64,000 bases of DNA from assembly GCF_042650645.1 (NCBI RefSeq), contig NZ_JBHSBI010000045.1:1-64000 (forward strand), in the 5' to 3' direction. Positions 25,985 to 34,567 of this stretch are shown one piece after another; position 1 is the first letter of the stretch, and every line of letters begins with the position of its first letter. Below the pieces are notes generated by a model, which was not told the DNA's origin, did no database searches, and saw only the letters and a program-made list of their open reading frames with translations. Origin of the DNA: Nonomuraea purpurea (GTDB taxonomy: Bacteria; Actinomycetota; Actinomycetes; Streptosporangiales; Streptosporangiaceae). A program made the translations under genes and the position numbers.

Positions 25985-27178
25985 ATGGACGACCGCCAGC
26001 GCTACGATCGCGCGACAGCGGCCCTTGAAGCGCCGTTCGCCGTCCTCGATGTGGCGGCCATGCGGGCCAACGCCGCCGACCTCGTACGACGCGCGGCGGG
26101 CAAGCCGATCAGGGTGGCCAGCAAGTCGGTACGCAGCCGTGCGATCCTCGAACGCGTCCTGGCCATGGACGGCTTCCACGGCGTCATGGCCTTCACCCTG
26201 CCCGAGGCCCTGTGGCTGGCCGCGCACGGCTTCACGGACCTGCTCGTGGCCTACCCCACGGCCGACCGCCGGGCACTCGCCGAGCTGGCCGGGGACACGC
26301 GGGCGGCCGACCGTATCACCGTGACCATCGATTCCGCGGCCCACCTGGAGTTTGTGGACGCGGCCGTGGCCGGAGTACGCCCACGCGCCGAAATCCGGTT
26401 ATGTATCGACATCGACGCGGGATATGTCGCCTTCGGCGGGAAATTTCGGGCGGGGGCGCTCCGCTCCCCCATCCGTGGGCCCGACGCCGCCGCCGACCTG
26501 GCCGCCGCCATCGCCAAGCGCCCCGGCTTCCGCCTGGCCGGGCTAATGGCGTACGAGGCCCAGATCGCCGGACTCGGGGACGCGCCGCCCGGGAACGCCG
26601 TCTACACCCGCGCCATCCGGCTCATGCAGGCCCGCTCGGCCAGGGACCTCCTCGTCAGGCGCGGACGCATCGTCAACGCCGTCCGCCACCTCGCCGACCT
26701 GGAGTTCGTCAACGGCGGCGGCACCGGCTCCATCGAGACCACGGTCAGGGAGAAGGCGATCACGGAGGTGGCGGCCGGGTCGGGGCTGTTCCATCCCCGG
26801 CTGTTCGACTTCTACCGCCGCTTGTCCGGCCATCCGGCCGCGCTCTTCGCCCTGCCGGTGGTGCGCCGCCCGGCCCAGGGCACGGTGACGGTGCTCGGCG
26901 GCGGCTACCTGGCCTCGGGCGCGCCGGAGCCGAGCCGCCTGCCGCAGCCGTACCTACCCCCCGGCCTGCGGTACTCGCCCGACGAGGGCGCGGGCGAGGT
27001 GCAGACCCCGCTGCTCGGTCAGGCGGCCCAGGATCTGCGGATCGGGGACCGGGTGTGGTTCAGGCACGCCAAGGCGGGCGAGTTGTGCGAACGCTTCGAC
27101 GCCCTCCACCTCGTGGACGGCGACACACTGGTGGAGTCGGTCCCGACGTACCGGGGTGAAGGACGGACATTCCTCTGA
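25985..27178 (+). CDS. Alanine-racemase-fold enzyme (amino acid deaminase/aldolase type)
   Basis: A 397-residue PLP enzyme of the fold-type III class. The PLP-lysine region near the N-terminus reads KPIRVASKSVRS (about residues 39-50), after the barrel start AVLDVAAMRANAADL. The C-terminal third is the D-serine-dehydratase-like domain that binds a metal (EFVNGGGTGSIETT, then HLVDGDTLVESVPTYRGEG). Similar actinomycete proteins are called amino acid deaminase/aldolase; the substrate is unknown. It contains a rare TTA leucine codon (26399-26401) within a short AT-ending codon run, which would make translation depend on the bldA-type tRNA. Confidence 0.82.
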   Translation: MDDRQRYDRATAALEAPFAVLDVAAMRANAADLVRRAAGKPIRVASKSVRSRAILERVLAMDGFHGVMAFTLPEALWLAAHGFTDLLVAYPTADRRALAELAGDTRAADRITVTIDSAAHLEFVDAAVAGVRPRAEIRLCIDIDAGYVAFGGKFRAGALRSPIRGPDAAADLAAAIAKRPGFRLAGLMAYEAQIAGLGDAPPGNAVYTRAIRLMQARSARDLLVRRGRIVNAVRHLADLEFVNGGGTGSIETTVREKAITEVAAGSGLFHPRLFDFYRRLSGHPAALFALPVVRRPAQGTVTVLGGGYLASGAPEPSRLPQPYLPPGLRYSPDEGAGEVQTPLLGQAAQDLRIGDRVWFRHAKAGELCERFDALHLVDGDTLVESVPTYRGEGRTFL

Positions 27179-27228
27179 CGGGCTGATAGGGCCTGCCTTT
27201 CACCGAAGGCGCGTGTTCTCCCTGCCGA

Positions 27229-27558
27229 TCAGCGCCTGCGGCGGCGGCGCCAGAGCGCGATGGCCGCCCCCACCACCAGCACGGCCCCGACGCCGATCAG
27301 CACCGGCGCCAGGTTGGGCCGCTCCTCCTCCCACACCTGGTCGGCGTCGGCGGCGTACTCGACAGGCCGCGGCGTCACCCCCAGCGCGTCACCCACGGAC
27401 GCCACGAGGTGGCCTGCCCTGCTCTTGACGTCGGCCACCGTGCGCTCGGCGACCCGCTTGGGGCTCACGCGGTCGGCGATGGCGTCGACCGTCTGCGCCA
27501 ACTCCGTGCGCGTGCGCGCGATCCGCCGTTCCAGCTCGTCGGGATCGGTGTCAGCCAT
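27229..27558 (-). CDS. DUF3618 membrane-tethered protein
   Basis: A 109-residue protein. The N-terminal half is the DUF3618 helical segment (PDELERRIARTRTELAQTVDAIADRVSPKRVAERTVADVKSRAG). A single C-terminal transmembrane helix (about residues 85-103) is followed by a run of arginines. Such proteins are common and often accompany phage-shock-like or membrane-stress genes in actinomycetes; the function is not defined. It is convergent with the racemase-fold gene and divergent from the Bcp peroxiredoxin gene. Confidence 0.88.
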   Translation of the reverse strand: MADTDPDELERRIARTRTELAQTVDAIADRVSPKRVAERTVADVKSRAGHLVASVGDALGVTPRPVEYAADADQVWEEERPNLAPVLIGVGAVLVVGAAIALWRRRRRR

Positions 27559-27707
27559 GGCTCTCCTCTCGACCGTACGCGTGGCCGCGCATGTGCGGGG
27601 CTCCGTCCGTTGTGGTCGTGATCAGTCTGTCAGGTCGGCCCGCCGTACGGGACGGCGGCGCGGCCGATAGGTTGGCCCAGTAGACGGCGAGAACTCAGGA
27701 GGGCCCA

Positions 27708-28181
27708 ATGACCGAAACCAAGCTCGCGCCCGGCGACGCCGCGCCCGAGTTCACGCTACCCACCGCCGACGGCAGCACCGTCTCGCTCGAGAGCTACCGC
27801 GGCAAGCGGGTGATCCTCTATTTCTACCCTGCCGCGATGACTCCCGGCTGCACCAAGCAGGCCTGCGACTTCCGCGACAGCCTGGACCAGCTCACCGCCG
27901 AGGGATTCGTCGTCCTCGGCGTGTCGAAGGACAAGCCGGCGAAGCTGGCCACGTTCGTCGAGCACGACGCCCTGACCTTCCCGCTGCTGTCCGACCCCGA
28001 GCTGGGCGTGCACAAGGCCTACGGCGCCTACGGCCCCAAGAAGTCCTACGGCAAGGAGATCGTGGGCGTGATCCGCTCGACGTTCGTCATCGACGCCGAC
28101 GGCAAGATCGAGCAGTCGCTTTACAACGTGCGGGCCACCGGCCACGTGGCCTCGCTCAAGAAGAAGCTCGGCCTGGCCTGA
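27708..28181 (+). CDS. bcp: Thioredoxin-dependent thiol peroxidase
   Basis: A 157-residue peroxiredoxin of the Bcp/PrxQ group that reduces hydrogen peroxide and organic hydroperoxides in the cytoplasm with thioredoxin. The peroxidatic cysteine is Cys48 in MTPGCTKQACDF, and the resolving cysteine five residues on is Cys53, the PrxQ pattern. The ATG at 27708 has GGAGG six bases upstream. It is followed by a GC-rich hairpin and then a tRNA gene. Confidence 0.95.
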   Translation: MTETKLAPGDAAPEFTLPTADGSTVSLESYRGKRVILYFYPAAMTPGCTKQACDFRDSLDQLTAEGFVVLGVSKDKPAKLATFVEHDALTFPLLSDPELGVHKAYGAYGPKKSYGKEIVGVIRSTFVIDADGKIEQSLYNVRATGHVASLKKKLGLA

Positions 28182-28192
28182 CCACCCCCGCG

Positions 28193-28213
28193 TGGGCCCG
28201 GTGAATGGGCCCG
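28193..28213 (+). terminator. GC-rich hairpin after bcp
   Basis: GGGCCC at 28194-28199 and 28207-28212 form a 6-bp stem around seven bases, just 12 bases after the bcp stop. A second GC-rich dyad follows (about 28219-28236). No T-run is seen, so this would be an intrinsic terminator of the U-poor kind common in high-GC genomes. Confidence 0.45.
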
Positions 28214-28333
28214 CACCAGGCCCCGTGCGGGGGCCCTCATCCGTGTCCGGCAGGTTGTAAGATTGGCTGGACGTGGCAGGGAAGGCCGCTCTCGCTCCAA
28301 AGTCGACGGCATCCGAGCTTCCTGTGCCCGCAT

Positions 28334-28406
28334 GGGGTCGTAGCCCAATGGCAGAGGCGCAGTCTTTAGGTGGCTGTTAGTGTGGGTTCGAATCCCACCG
28401 GCCCTA
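28334..28406 (+). tRNA. tRNA with anticodon UAG (Leu-type codon CUA) but class I shape
   Basis: A 73-base cloverleaf. The acceptor stem GGGGTCG pairs with CGGCCCT (first pair G-U, fifth U-G). The D stem is GCC/GGC, the anticodon stem CAGTC/GGCTG and the T stem GTGGG/CCCAC with loop TTCGAAT; the discriminator is A and CCA is not encoded. The anticodon loop TTTAGGT places UAG at 34-36, reading the leucine codon CUA. The variable region is only five bases, whereas leucine tRNAs normally have a long variable arm. The true charging identity is therefore uncertain. Confidence 0.85.
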
Positions 28407-28412
28407 CAGAGT

Positions 28413-28889
28413 TCAACCCGTCCGCGTCGGCGGCGGCATCTCGAGCGTCGGCACGGCCTCGTCCGATCCCATCTCGCAGCGCACGCCCTCGTCCACGGGG
28501 TAGCACTGCGACGGGAAACCACGCTCGGTCCAGCGCGGGTGCTCCCAGGGTATTGCGCGCATCTCGTTCCGGTGGCCGAGTTCGCCGGCCACCGCCACGG
28601 CCGTGCCGCCCAGCAGCGCGCCGACGACGAGGCCGAGCAGCCCCGCGCCGATGATCTGGGCCGGCCGCTGCCGGAAGAAGCCTCTGAAGGAGTCCTGCCG
28701 TCCTGGCGGGTCCCAGGCGGGGGCCGGCGTGGTCGCCGTGGGGTAACGCGGCCCTTCTGAGGCGGCCTGGCCGTACCTCAGCCGCTCTTCGCCGGAGGCG
28801 TGGTGCCGGGCCGTCGGCTCGTCCGAGGCCGGGTCGCGCGGTGCTTCCTCTTCACCGCGCGACCCAACGTCGCGATCATGATCCGCCAT
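28413..28889 (-). CDS. Single-pass membrane protein of unknown function
   Basis: A 158-residue protein with an acidic, disordered N-terminal half (residues 1-70, rich in Glu, Pro, Arg), one transmembrane helix (about 78-100, IIGAGLLGLVVGALLGGTAVAVAG) and an outside segment with two cysteines (SQCYPVDEGVRCEMG) that may pair. The ATG at 28889 has GGGAGA five bases upstream. No family recognised. It starts divergently from a histidine-kinase gene, and the shared region holds a direct repeat of CGTAAG. Confidence 0.7.
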   Translation of the reverse strand: MADHDRDVGSRGEEEAPRDPASDEPTARHHASGEERLRYGQAASEGPRYPTATTPAPAWDPPGRQDSFRGFFRQRPAQIIGAGLLGLVVGALLGGTAVAVAGELGHRNEMRAIPWEHPRWTERGFPSQCYPVDEGVRCEMGSDEAVPTLEMPPPTRTG

Positions 28890-28949
28890 CACGATCTCCC
28901 TTTACTCGCCCCCAAGGGGCGCTCCCAATGACAAGGATGCTCCCTGCGC

Positions 28950-28966
28950 CGTAAGACCTGCGTAAG
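28950..28966. promoter_or_regulatory. CGTAAG-N5-CGTAAG direct repeat (11-bp period)
   Basis: CGTAAG occurs at 28950-28955 and 28961-28966, exactly one helical turn apart, between the divergent membrane-protein and histidine-kinase genes. The identical arrangement recurs upstream of the sulfite-oxidase-like gene (38165-38181, opposite strand). Head-to-tail half-sites at 11 bp are typical of OmpR/PhoB-type response regulators. Confidence 0.5.
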
Positions 28967-29052
28967 ACCACCGCCTCCTCAGACCTGGGTCGTACTCCCA
29001 CTTCACCCTTCAGGCGGACACATGCCGGATCAGCTCTACATATCGTGATGAT

Positions 29053-30213
29053 GTGTTCGGCAGGGTACGGGTGTGGTCGAGACGCCACGAGAAGCTGGTG
29101 GGTGCGCTCCGGGTCGCCCCTTTGGCCGCGCTGTGCGGGATCCTCTTGGTGCCCTATGCGGCGATGGGCCCCACCTACCTGGACCTGGCCCGGCACGTCG
29201 GCCTGTCGTGCGCGCTGATCGCGCCGCTGGCGGTCTGGCGCCACCGGCCGCTGTTGTCGTTCGCGGCCATCGCCCTGGTCAGCTTCGGGCAGTGGCTGAC
29301 GGGCGTCGATCCGCTGCCCGCCAACCTCGCGGTCCTGGTGGCGCTCTGGACGGTGGCGCACCAGTGCTCGTTCCGCTGGGCGCTGGCGGCGTGCCTGGTG
29401 ACGGAGCTGGGGACGTTCATGGCTCTGGAGGGCCTGGACTCCGCCACGATCGGCATGTTCACCACCAGCACGATCTTCGTGGTGACCATCTGGCTGGCGG
29501 GTCTGTACGCCAACACCCGCAGGCGCTACCTGGAGAGCCTGGAGGAGCGCGCCGAGCGGGCAGAACGCGAGCGCGACCAGCAGGCCAGGATGGCCGCCGC
29601 GGCCGAGCGCGCCAGGATCGCCAGGGAGCTGCACGACGTGGTGGCCCACAACGTCAGCGTGATGGTGGTGCAGGCCGACGGCGCGGGCTTCGCCATGGAC
29701 AGCGACCCCGAACAGGCCCGTACGGCCGTCAAGACCATCTCCAAGACCGGCCGCGCCGCCCTGGCCGAGATGCGCAGGATGGTCGGCATCCTGCGCGAGA
29801 ACGAGGCCGCCGGCACCGACTACACCCCGCAGCCCGGGCTGGGTCAGCTCGAAGACCTCGTCCAGGGCTCCGGGCTGCCCGCCCGCCTGCGGGTCGGCGG
29901 CGTGCCGGCCGAACTGCCGGAAGGACAGCAGCTCGCGGTCTACCGCATCGTCCAGGAGGCCCTGACGAACGCGCTCAAACACGGCGGCCCCGGCGTCCGC
30001 GCGGTCGTGGAGATCGACTACACCGGCCCCGCGCTGGTCGTCCGCGTGACCGACGACGGCAGGGGCGCGGCGGCCCCGAAGAGCCCCGACGGCCACGGTC
30101 TCATCGGCATGCGCGAGCGCGTCGGCCTGTACGGCGGCGACGTGCGCACGGGCCCCCTGCGGGGCGGCGGTTTCGAGGTGCTGGCCAGGTTACCCATGGC
30201 CAGGGCGGCATAG
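29053..30213 (+). CDS. NarL-type sensor histidine kinase
   Basis: A 386-residue membrane kinase. Five to six transmembrane helices lie in residues 15-155, a coiled segment (YLESLEERAERAERERDQQARMAAAAERARI) follows, then the HisKA_3 dimerisation box with the phospho-acceptor in ARELHDVVAHNVSVM. The ATPase domain has N-box VQEALTNALKHG and G-box VTDDGRG plus GHGLIGMRERV. There is no large extracellular sensor, so it probably senses the membrane or a partner transporter. The partner response regulator begins 13 bases downstream and an ABC transporter follows, the layout of antibiotic-sensing modules. Confidence 0.92.
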   Translation: MFGRVRVWSRRHEKLVGALRVAPLAALCGILLVPYAAMGPTYLDLARHVGLSCALIAPLAVWRHRPLLSFAAIALVSFGQWLTGVDPLPANLAVLVALWTVAHQCSFRWALAACLVTELGTFMALEGLDSATIGMFTTSTIFVVTIWLAGLYANTRRRYLESLEERAERAERERDQQARMAAAAERARIARELHDVVAHNVSVMVVQADGAGFAMDSDPEQARTAVKTISKTGRAALAEMRRMVGILRENEAAGTDYTPQPGLGQLEDLVQGSGLPARLRVGGVPAELPEGQQLAVYRIVQEALTNALKHGGPGVRAVVEIDYTGPALVVRVTDDGRGAAAPKSPDGHGLIGMRERVGLYGGDVRTGPLRGGGFEVLARLPMARAA

Positions 30214-30226
30214 AGGAGGAGACCCG

Positions 30227-30877
30227 GTGATACGCGTCATGCTGGTGGACGATCAGATGTTGTTGCGGGCCGGCTTCAAGATGGTGCTCGGGGCGCAACC
30301 GGACATCGAGGTCGTGGCCGAGGCCGGTGACGGGGCCGAGGCGCTGAAGCTGCTCGAAAGCACCGAGGTGGACGTCGTGCTCATGGACGTGCGCATGCCC
30401 ACGATGGACGGCGTCGAGGCCACGCGGCGCATCGAGGGGCCGAAGGTGCTCATCCTGACCACGTTCGACCTCGACGAGTACGCGTTCTCGGCGATCAAGG
30501 CCGGCGCGGCCGGGTTCCTGCTGAAGGACGTGCCGCCCGACGACCTGGTCAACGCCATCCGGCTGGTGCACGCGGGCGACGCGGTCGTCTCGCCGAGCAC
30601 GCTGCGCAGGATGCTGGACCGCTTCGCCGCCCAGTTGCCGACCGAGGAGCTGGCGGCGACGGCCGAGCTGACGCCGCGCGAGCGTGAGGTGCTGCTCATG
30701 GTGGCCCGCGGGCTGTCCAACATGGAGATCGCCGCCGGCCTGGAGGTGGCGGAGGCGACGGTGAAGACGCATCTGGGCCGGGTGCTGGCCAAGCTGGGGC
30801 TGCGGGACCGGGCGCAGGTCGTGGTGTACGCCTACGAGGCGGGCATCGTCGTGCCGTCCCATCGGCCGAAAGTCTGA
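30227..30877 (+). CDS. NarL/LuxR-type response regulator
   Basis: A 216-residue regulator. The receiver domain has the acidic pair DDQ near the start, phospho-acceptor Asp in VVLMDVRMPTMDG (about residue 54), and Lys in LLKDVPPDDL. The LuxR helix-turn-helix lies at about 148-205 (LTPREREVLLMVARGLSNMEIAAGLEVAEATVKTHLGRVLAKLGLRDRAQ). The GTG at 30227 has GAGGAG upstream. It should be phosphorylated by the adjacent kinase and probably regulates the ABC transporter that follows. Confidence 0.93.
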   Translation: MIRVMLVDDQMLLRAGFKMVLGAQPDIEVVAEAGDGAEALKLLESTEVDVVLMDVRMPTMDGVEATRRIEGPKVLILTTFDLDEYAFSAIKAGAAGFLLKDVPPDDLVNAIRLVHAGDAVVSPSTLRRMLDRFAAQLPTEELAATAELTPREREVLLMVARGLSNMEIAAGLEVAEATVKTHLGRVLAKLGLRDRAQVVVYAYEAGIVVPSHRPKV

Positions 30878-30991
30878 TCCGGGTCATCCGGGGTCTGACC
30901 CGAAGTCCCTCCTCAGGGCTCATGGAACGGGCGTTTCCGGCTCCTAGCGTGGTTCGCGCCTTGAAGTGCACGACGAACGTTTGGAGCCGAT

Positions 30992-31744
30992 ATGACGCTC
31001 ACAGAAACCCGGCGGCAGGCCCCGCCCGCGGTGGTGGCCGCCGACCTGACCAAGGTGTACGGCCAGGGCGACGCCGTCGTCCACGCCCTGCGCGGTGTGA
31101 ACGTGGCGTTCGCGACGGGCGCGTTCACCGCGATCATGGGGCCGTCGGGGTCCGGCAAGTCCACGCTCATGCACTGCCTGGCCGGGCTCGACACCGCCAC
31201 GTCCGGCACCGTGCACATCGGCGAGGTGCAGCTGACCGGGCTGACCGACAGGCGGCTGACGCTGCTGCGCCGCGAGCGCATCGGCTTCGTCTTCCAGGCG
31301 TTCAACCTGCTGCCCACGCTCACCGCCGAGCAGAACATCCGCCTGCCTCTGGACATCGCCGCCCGCCAGGCCGACGAAACGCTGTTCACGCGGGTCGTCG
31401 AGACCGTCGGGCTGAAGGACCGGCTCGGGCACCGGCCGAGCGAGCTGTCCGGTGGGCAGCAGCAGCGCGTGGCCGTGGCCAGGGCGCTCATCAGCAAGCC
31501 GCAGGTGATCTTCGCCGACGAGCCGACGGGCAACCTCGACTCGCGCAGCGGTGCCGAGGTGCTGTCGTTCCTGCGCACGTCCGTTCGGGAACTGGGCCAG
31601 ACCATCGTCATGGTCACCCACGATCCGGTGGCGGCCGCGTACGCCGACCGGGTGGTGTTCCTGCGCGACGGCGAGCTCGTCACCGAGATCGACGCGCCGA
31701 CGCCGCAGTCCGTGCTGGACACGCTCGTGCGGCTGGAGGCGTGA
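30992..31744 (+). CDS. ABC transporter ATPase (MacB/LolD type)
   Basis: A 250-residue ATPase. Walker A is GPSGSGKST (about residues 50-58), the signature is LSGGQQQRVAVARAL, Walker B is VIFADEPTGNLD and the switch His is in VTHDP. The sequence is of the MacB/LolD/FtsE group, which power FtsX-like mechanotransmission permeases rather than classic solute transport. It begins about 115 bases after the response regulator and ends one base before the permease start, so ATPase and permease are translated together. Confidence 0.94.
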   Translation: MTLTETRRQAPPAVVAADLTKVYGQGDAVVHALRGVNVAFATGAFTAIMGPSGSGKSTLMHCLAGLDTATSGTVHIGEVQLTGLTDRRLTLLRRERIGFVFQAFNLLPTLTAEQNIRLPLDIAARQADETLFTRVVETVGLKDRLGHRPSELSGGQQQRVAVARALISKPQVIFADEPTGNLDSRSGAEVLSFLRTSVRELGQTIVMVTHDPVAAAYADRVVFLRDGELVTEIDAPTPQSVLDTLVRLEA

Positions 31745-31745
31745 G

Positions 31746-34235
31746 GTGCTGAGGACGACGCTGGCCGGGCTGCGCGCCCACCGGCTCAGGTTGCTGCTCA
31801 CCGCCCTGGCGATCATGCTGGGGCTGGGGTTCATCGCGGGCACGTTCGTGCTGAACGACACCGTCGAGGCCGGATTCGCCCAGCGGGTCACGGCCGACGC
31901 GGGCAAGGTGGACGTCGTCGTCCTGCCGGGCAAGCCGGGCGGCCTGCTGGACGAGCGGGTGTTGCGGCGCGTGCGCGCGCTGGACGGCGTGCGCGAGGCT
32001 CAGGGCCTGGTCAGGGGGCCCGCGCCGCTGCTCGGCAAGGACGGCAAGACCGTGGGCGATGCCCCCACCACGGCCATGTCCGTCGTCCTCGGCCCGCTCG
32101 ACCGCGCCGACATCGTCTCCGGCACCGGCCCGGGAACCGACGACAGGGCCGCCGTGCTCGACGAGAACACCGCCAGGGCCCAGGGCTTCACGGTCGGCGA
32201 GACGATCACCGTGCTCGACCACGAGCGGAACCCGCACGACTTCAGGCTCGTCGGCCTCCTCGACCCCGGCGTGGACCAGGAGCTGGCCTTCACCGGAGCG
32301 CTCGGCTTCACCACGGCCACGGCACAGCGCATGACCGGCGCGAAGGGCTACAGCGAGATCGACGTCGCGGGCGAGGCGCCCGGCCTCACGCAGGCCGTGG
32401 CCGCCGCCGTCGGCGCGGGCCACGTGGTCAAGACCGGCGCCGAACTGGCCGACGACCTGGCCAGAGCGGCCGGGGTCGAAACCCGCATGTTCACACTGGG
32501 GCTGCTGCTGTTCGGCGTGGTCGCGATGATGGTGGCCGCGCTGGTCATCTACAACACCTTCAACATCCTCATCGCGCAGCGCACCAGGGAGATGGCCCTG
32601 CTGCGGTGCATCGGGGCCACGCGTGGCCAGGTGTTCGGCTCGGTCCTGCTGGAGTCGGCCGCGGTGGGGGCGCTCGCCTCCGTGCTCGGCCTGGTCGTCG
32701 GGTACGGCCTGGCCTCGGCCACACTGGCGGTGCTGAACGCGCTGGACGCCCCGCTGCCCACCGACGCGGCCGTCGCCCTCAGCCCTGCCACGATCGCGAT
32801 CGGCCTGGCCGTCGGCCTCGTCGTCACCATGTGCGCGGCCCTGCTGCCGGCCAGGTCGGCCACGCGGGTCGCGCCGATCGCCGCGCTACGCAGCCAGGTC
32901 GAGGAGCAGACGTTCCGCATGGGGCGGGCGCGCGTCCTGTCGGCCGCGCTCTTCCTCCTGGCGGGCGCCGGCACGACCTGCGCCGGCGTGCTGATCCTCG
33001 AACCCGGTCAGCAGATCTCGCTCCTCGTCGTGATGGCCGGGGGCGCGCTGACGTTCCTGGCCGTGCTGATCCTCGGCCCGGTACTGGTCAAGCCGCTGAG
33101 CGCGCTGGTCGGCTGGATCCCGCGCAGGCTGTTCGGCGTGCCAGGGCGGCTGGCGGTGGACAACTCCGGCCGCAACCCCCGGCGGGCCGCGACCACGACC
33201 GTCGCGCTGACGATCGGCGTGACGCTGATGACGCTGATCTCGGTCGTCACGGCCTCCACCCGGCTGACGATGACGGCCAAACTGGACGAGCAGTTCCCTG
33301 TCGACTACCTGCTGGCGAGCCAGGAACGCGACCCGGTCATCCCCAGATCCGTCGCCAGGGAGCTGCGCGAGCGGCCCGAACTGGCCTCCGTACTGCAGAT
33401 CCGCGAGGCCGAGGCGACCGTGGCGGGCAAGGCTCTCGACGTCGGCACCTACAGCGGGCCCATGCGGCCGTACGTCACCTCCGGCTCCATGGACGGCTTC
33501 GGCGCCGGGCAGGTGGCGCTGGACGAGAACGCGGCCAAGGCGCTCGGCGTGGCCGTCGGCGCGTCGGTGTCGCTCAAGACCCCCGAGGCCGGGACGGTGC
33601 CGCTGAAGGTGGTGGCGGTGCTCGACGGGTCGCAGTCGTCGCTGCCGCCCGTCACGGTCGCGGAAGAGCCGTTCGAGACGTACTTCGGAGCGGTCCCCGA
33701 CTCACGGGTGCTGGTCAACGTCAAGGACGGCGTGCCGCCCGAGCAGGCCCGCAAGGTGGTGGACGCCGCCGTGGCGGACTATCCGGTCGTACGGGTGTCG
33801 AGCTCGACAGAGGTACGCGGGCAGTTCGACGAGACGCTGGACATGATGCTGATGATCATCACTGGGCTGCTGGGGCTGGCGATCCTGATCTCGCTGCTGG
33901 GCATCGCCAACACCCTTTCCCTGTCGGTCCACGAACGGACCAGGGAGTCGGCCCTGCTGCGGGCCCTCGGGCTGACCCGGCCGCAACTGCGCGGGATGCT
34001 CTCGGTCGAGGCGCTGGTGCTCGGGCTGATCGGGGCGCTGGTGGGCGTCGTGCTCGGGGGCGTCTTCGGGTGGGCCGCGATGATGGCGATGCTCGACGGG
34101 GCCGTGCTGTCCGTGCCCGTGGGGCAGATCGTGCTGTTCGTGGCGCTGTCGGGGGTGGCCGGGGTGCTGGCCGCCGTCCTGCCCGCCCGCCGCGCCGCCC
34201 GGACGTCGATCGTCGGCTCACTGGCAAGAGGCTGA
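31746..34235 (+). CDS. FtsX-like ABC permease
   Basis: An 829-residue permease with two FtsX units. An N-terminal helix (LLLTALAIMLGLGFIAGTFVL) is followed by an extracellular domain (about 45-250), a three-helix FtsX block (VAMMVAALVIYNTFNILIAQRTREMALLRCIGATR and on), more helices, a second extracellular domain (about 500-690), and a final three-helix block with the paired motif SLSVHERTRESALLRALGLTR. GTG 31746 follows the ATPase stop directly; an open frame upstream overlaps the ATPase and is not used. With the kinase and regulator it forms a likely antimicrobial-peptide or envelope-stress export module. Confidence 0.93.
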   Translation: MLRTTLAGLRAHRLRLLLTALAIMLGLGFIAGTFVLNDTVEAGFAQRVTADAGKVDVVVLPGKPGGLLDERVLRRVRALDGVREAQGLVRGPAPLLGKDGKTVGDAPTTAMSVVLGPLDRADIVSGTGPGTDDRAAVLDENTARAQGFTVGETITVLDHERNPHDFRLVGLLDPGVDQELAFTGALGFTTATAQRMTGAKGYSEIDVAGEAPGLTQAVAAAVGAGHVVKTGAELADDLARAAGVETRMFTLGLLLFGVVAMMVAALVIYNTFNILIAQRTREMALLRCIGATRGQVFGSVLLESAAVGALASVLGLVVGYGLASATLAVLNALDAPLPTDAAVALSPATIAIGLAVGLVVTMCAALLPARSATRVAPIAALRSQVEEQTFRMGRARVLSAALFLLAGAGTTCAGVLILEPGQQISLLVVMAGGALTFLAVLILGPVLVKPLSALVGWIPRRLFGVPGRLAVDNSGRNPRRAATTTVALTIGVTLMTLISVVTASTRLTMTAKLDEQFPVDYLLASQERDPVIPRSVARELRERPELASVLQIREAEATVAGKALDVGTYSGPMRPYVTSGSMDGFGAGQVALDENAAKALGVAVGASVSLKTPEAGTVPLKVVAVLDGSQSSLPPVTVAEEPFETYFGAVPDSRVLVNVKDGVPPEQARKVVDAAVADYPVVRVSSSTEVRGQFDETLDMMLMIITGLLGLAILISLLGIANTLSLSVHERTRESALLRALGLTRPQLRGMLSVEALVLGLIGALVGVVLGGVFGWAAMMAMLDGAVLSVPVGQIVLFVALSGVAGVLAAVLPARRAARTSIVGSLARG

Positions 34236-34297
34236 CCACCGCGTCCCGGACGCTTCCGGCCCACCCGGGCAGCACCTTTCCCGGCGCTTTGCGGGCG

Positions 34298-34567
34298 TCA
34301 GCGGGGGGTGCGGCCCGGCCAGAGCTCGGCTACCGTCTCGGGGTCGAGCAGCGGCCGGGCCACCACCTCGCCCGTGGCCCGGTCGATCACGATGCAGCCG
34401 CCTCCCACCGTCTCCGGCAACTGGGCCGGATCGTCGGGGTCCAGTTCCCGTACCCATGCGACATATCCATCAAGGAACCCAAAAACCCCCACCGACAGCG
34501 CCTCATCCGGCTGCCTGACCCCGTTGAAGTACTCCTCGGCCAGCGCCCTGGCCTCGTCCAGCTTCAT
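34298..34567 (-). CDS. YrhB/Imm35-type immunity protein
   Basis: An 89-residue acidic protein. The pattern is that of the YrhB (Imm35) family: an N-terminal helix (LDEARALAEEYFNGV), a short strand pair with FLDGYVAWVRELDP, then the conserved ETVGGGCIVIDRATGEVVARP. Imm35-type proteins neutralise nucleic-acid- or protein-targeting polymorphic toxins. Its ATG at 34567 overlaps the stop of the upstream deamidase-domain gene (ATGA), so toxin and antidote are made from the same mRNA. It is convergent with the ABC permease. Confidence 0.8.
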   Translation of the reverse strand: MKLDEARALAEEYFNGVRQPDEALSVGVFGFLDGYVAWVRELDPDDPAQLPETVGGGCIVIDRATGEVVARPLLDPETVAELWPGRTPR

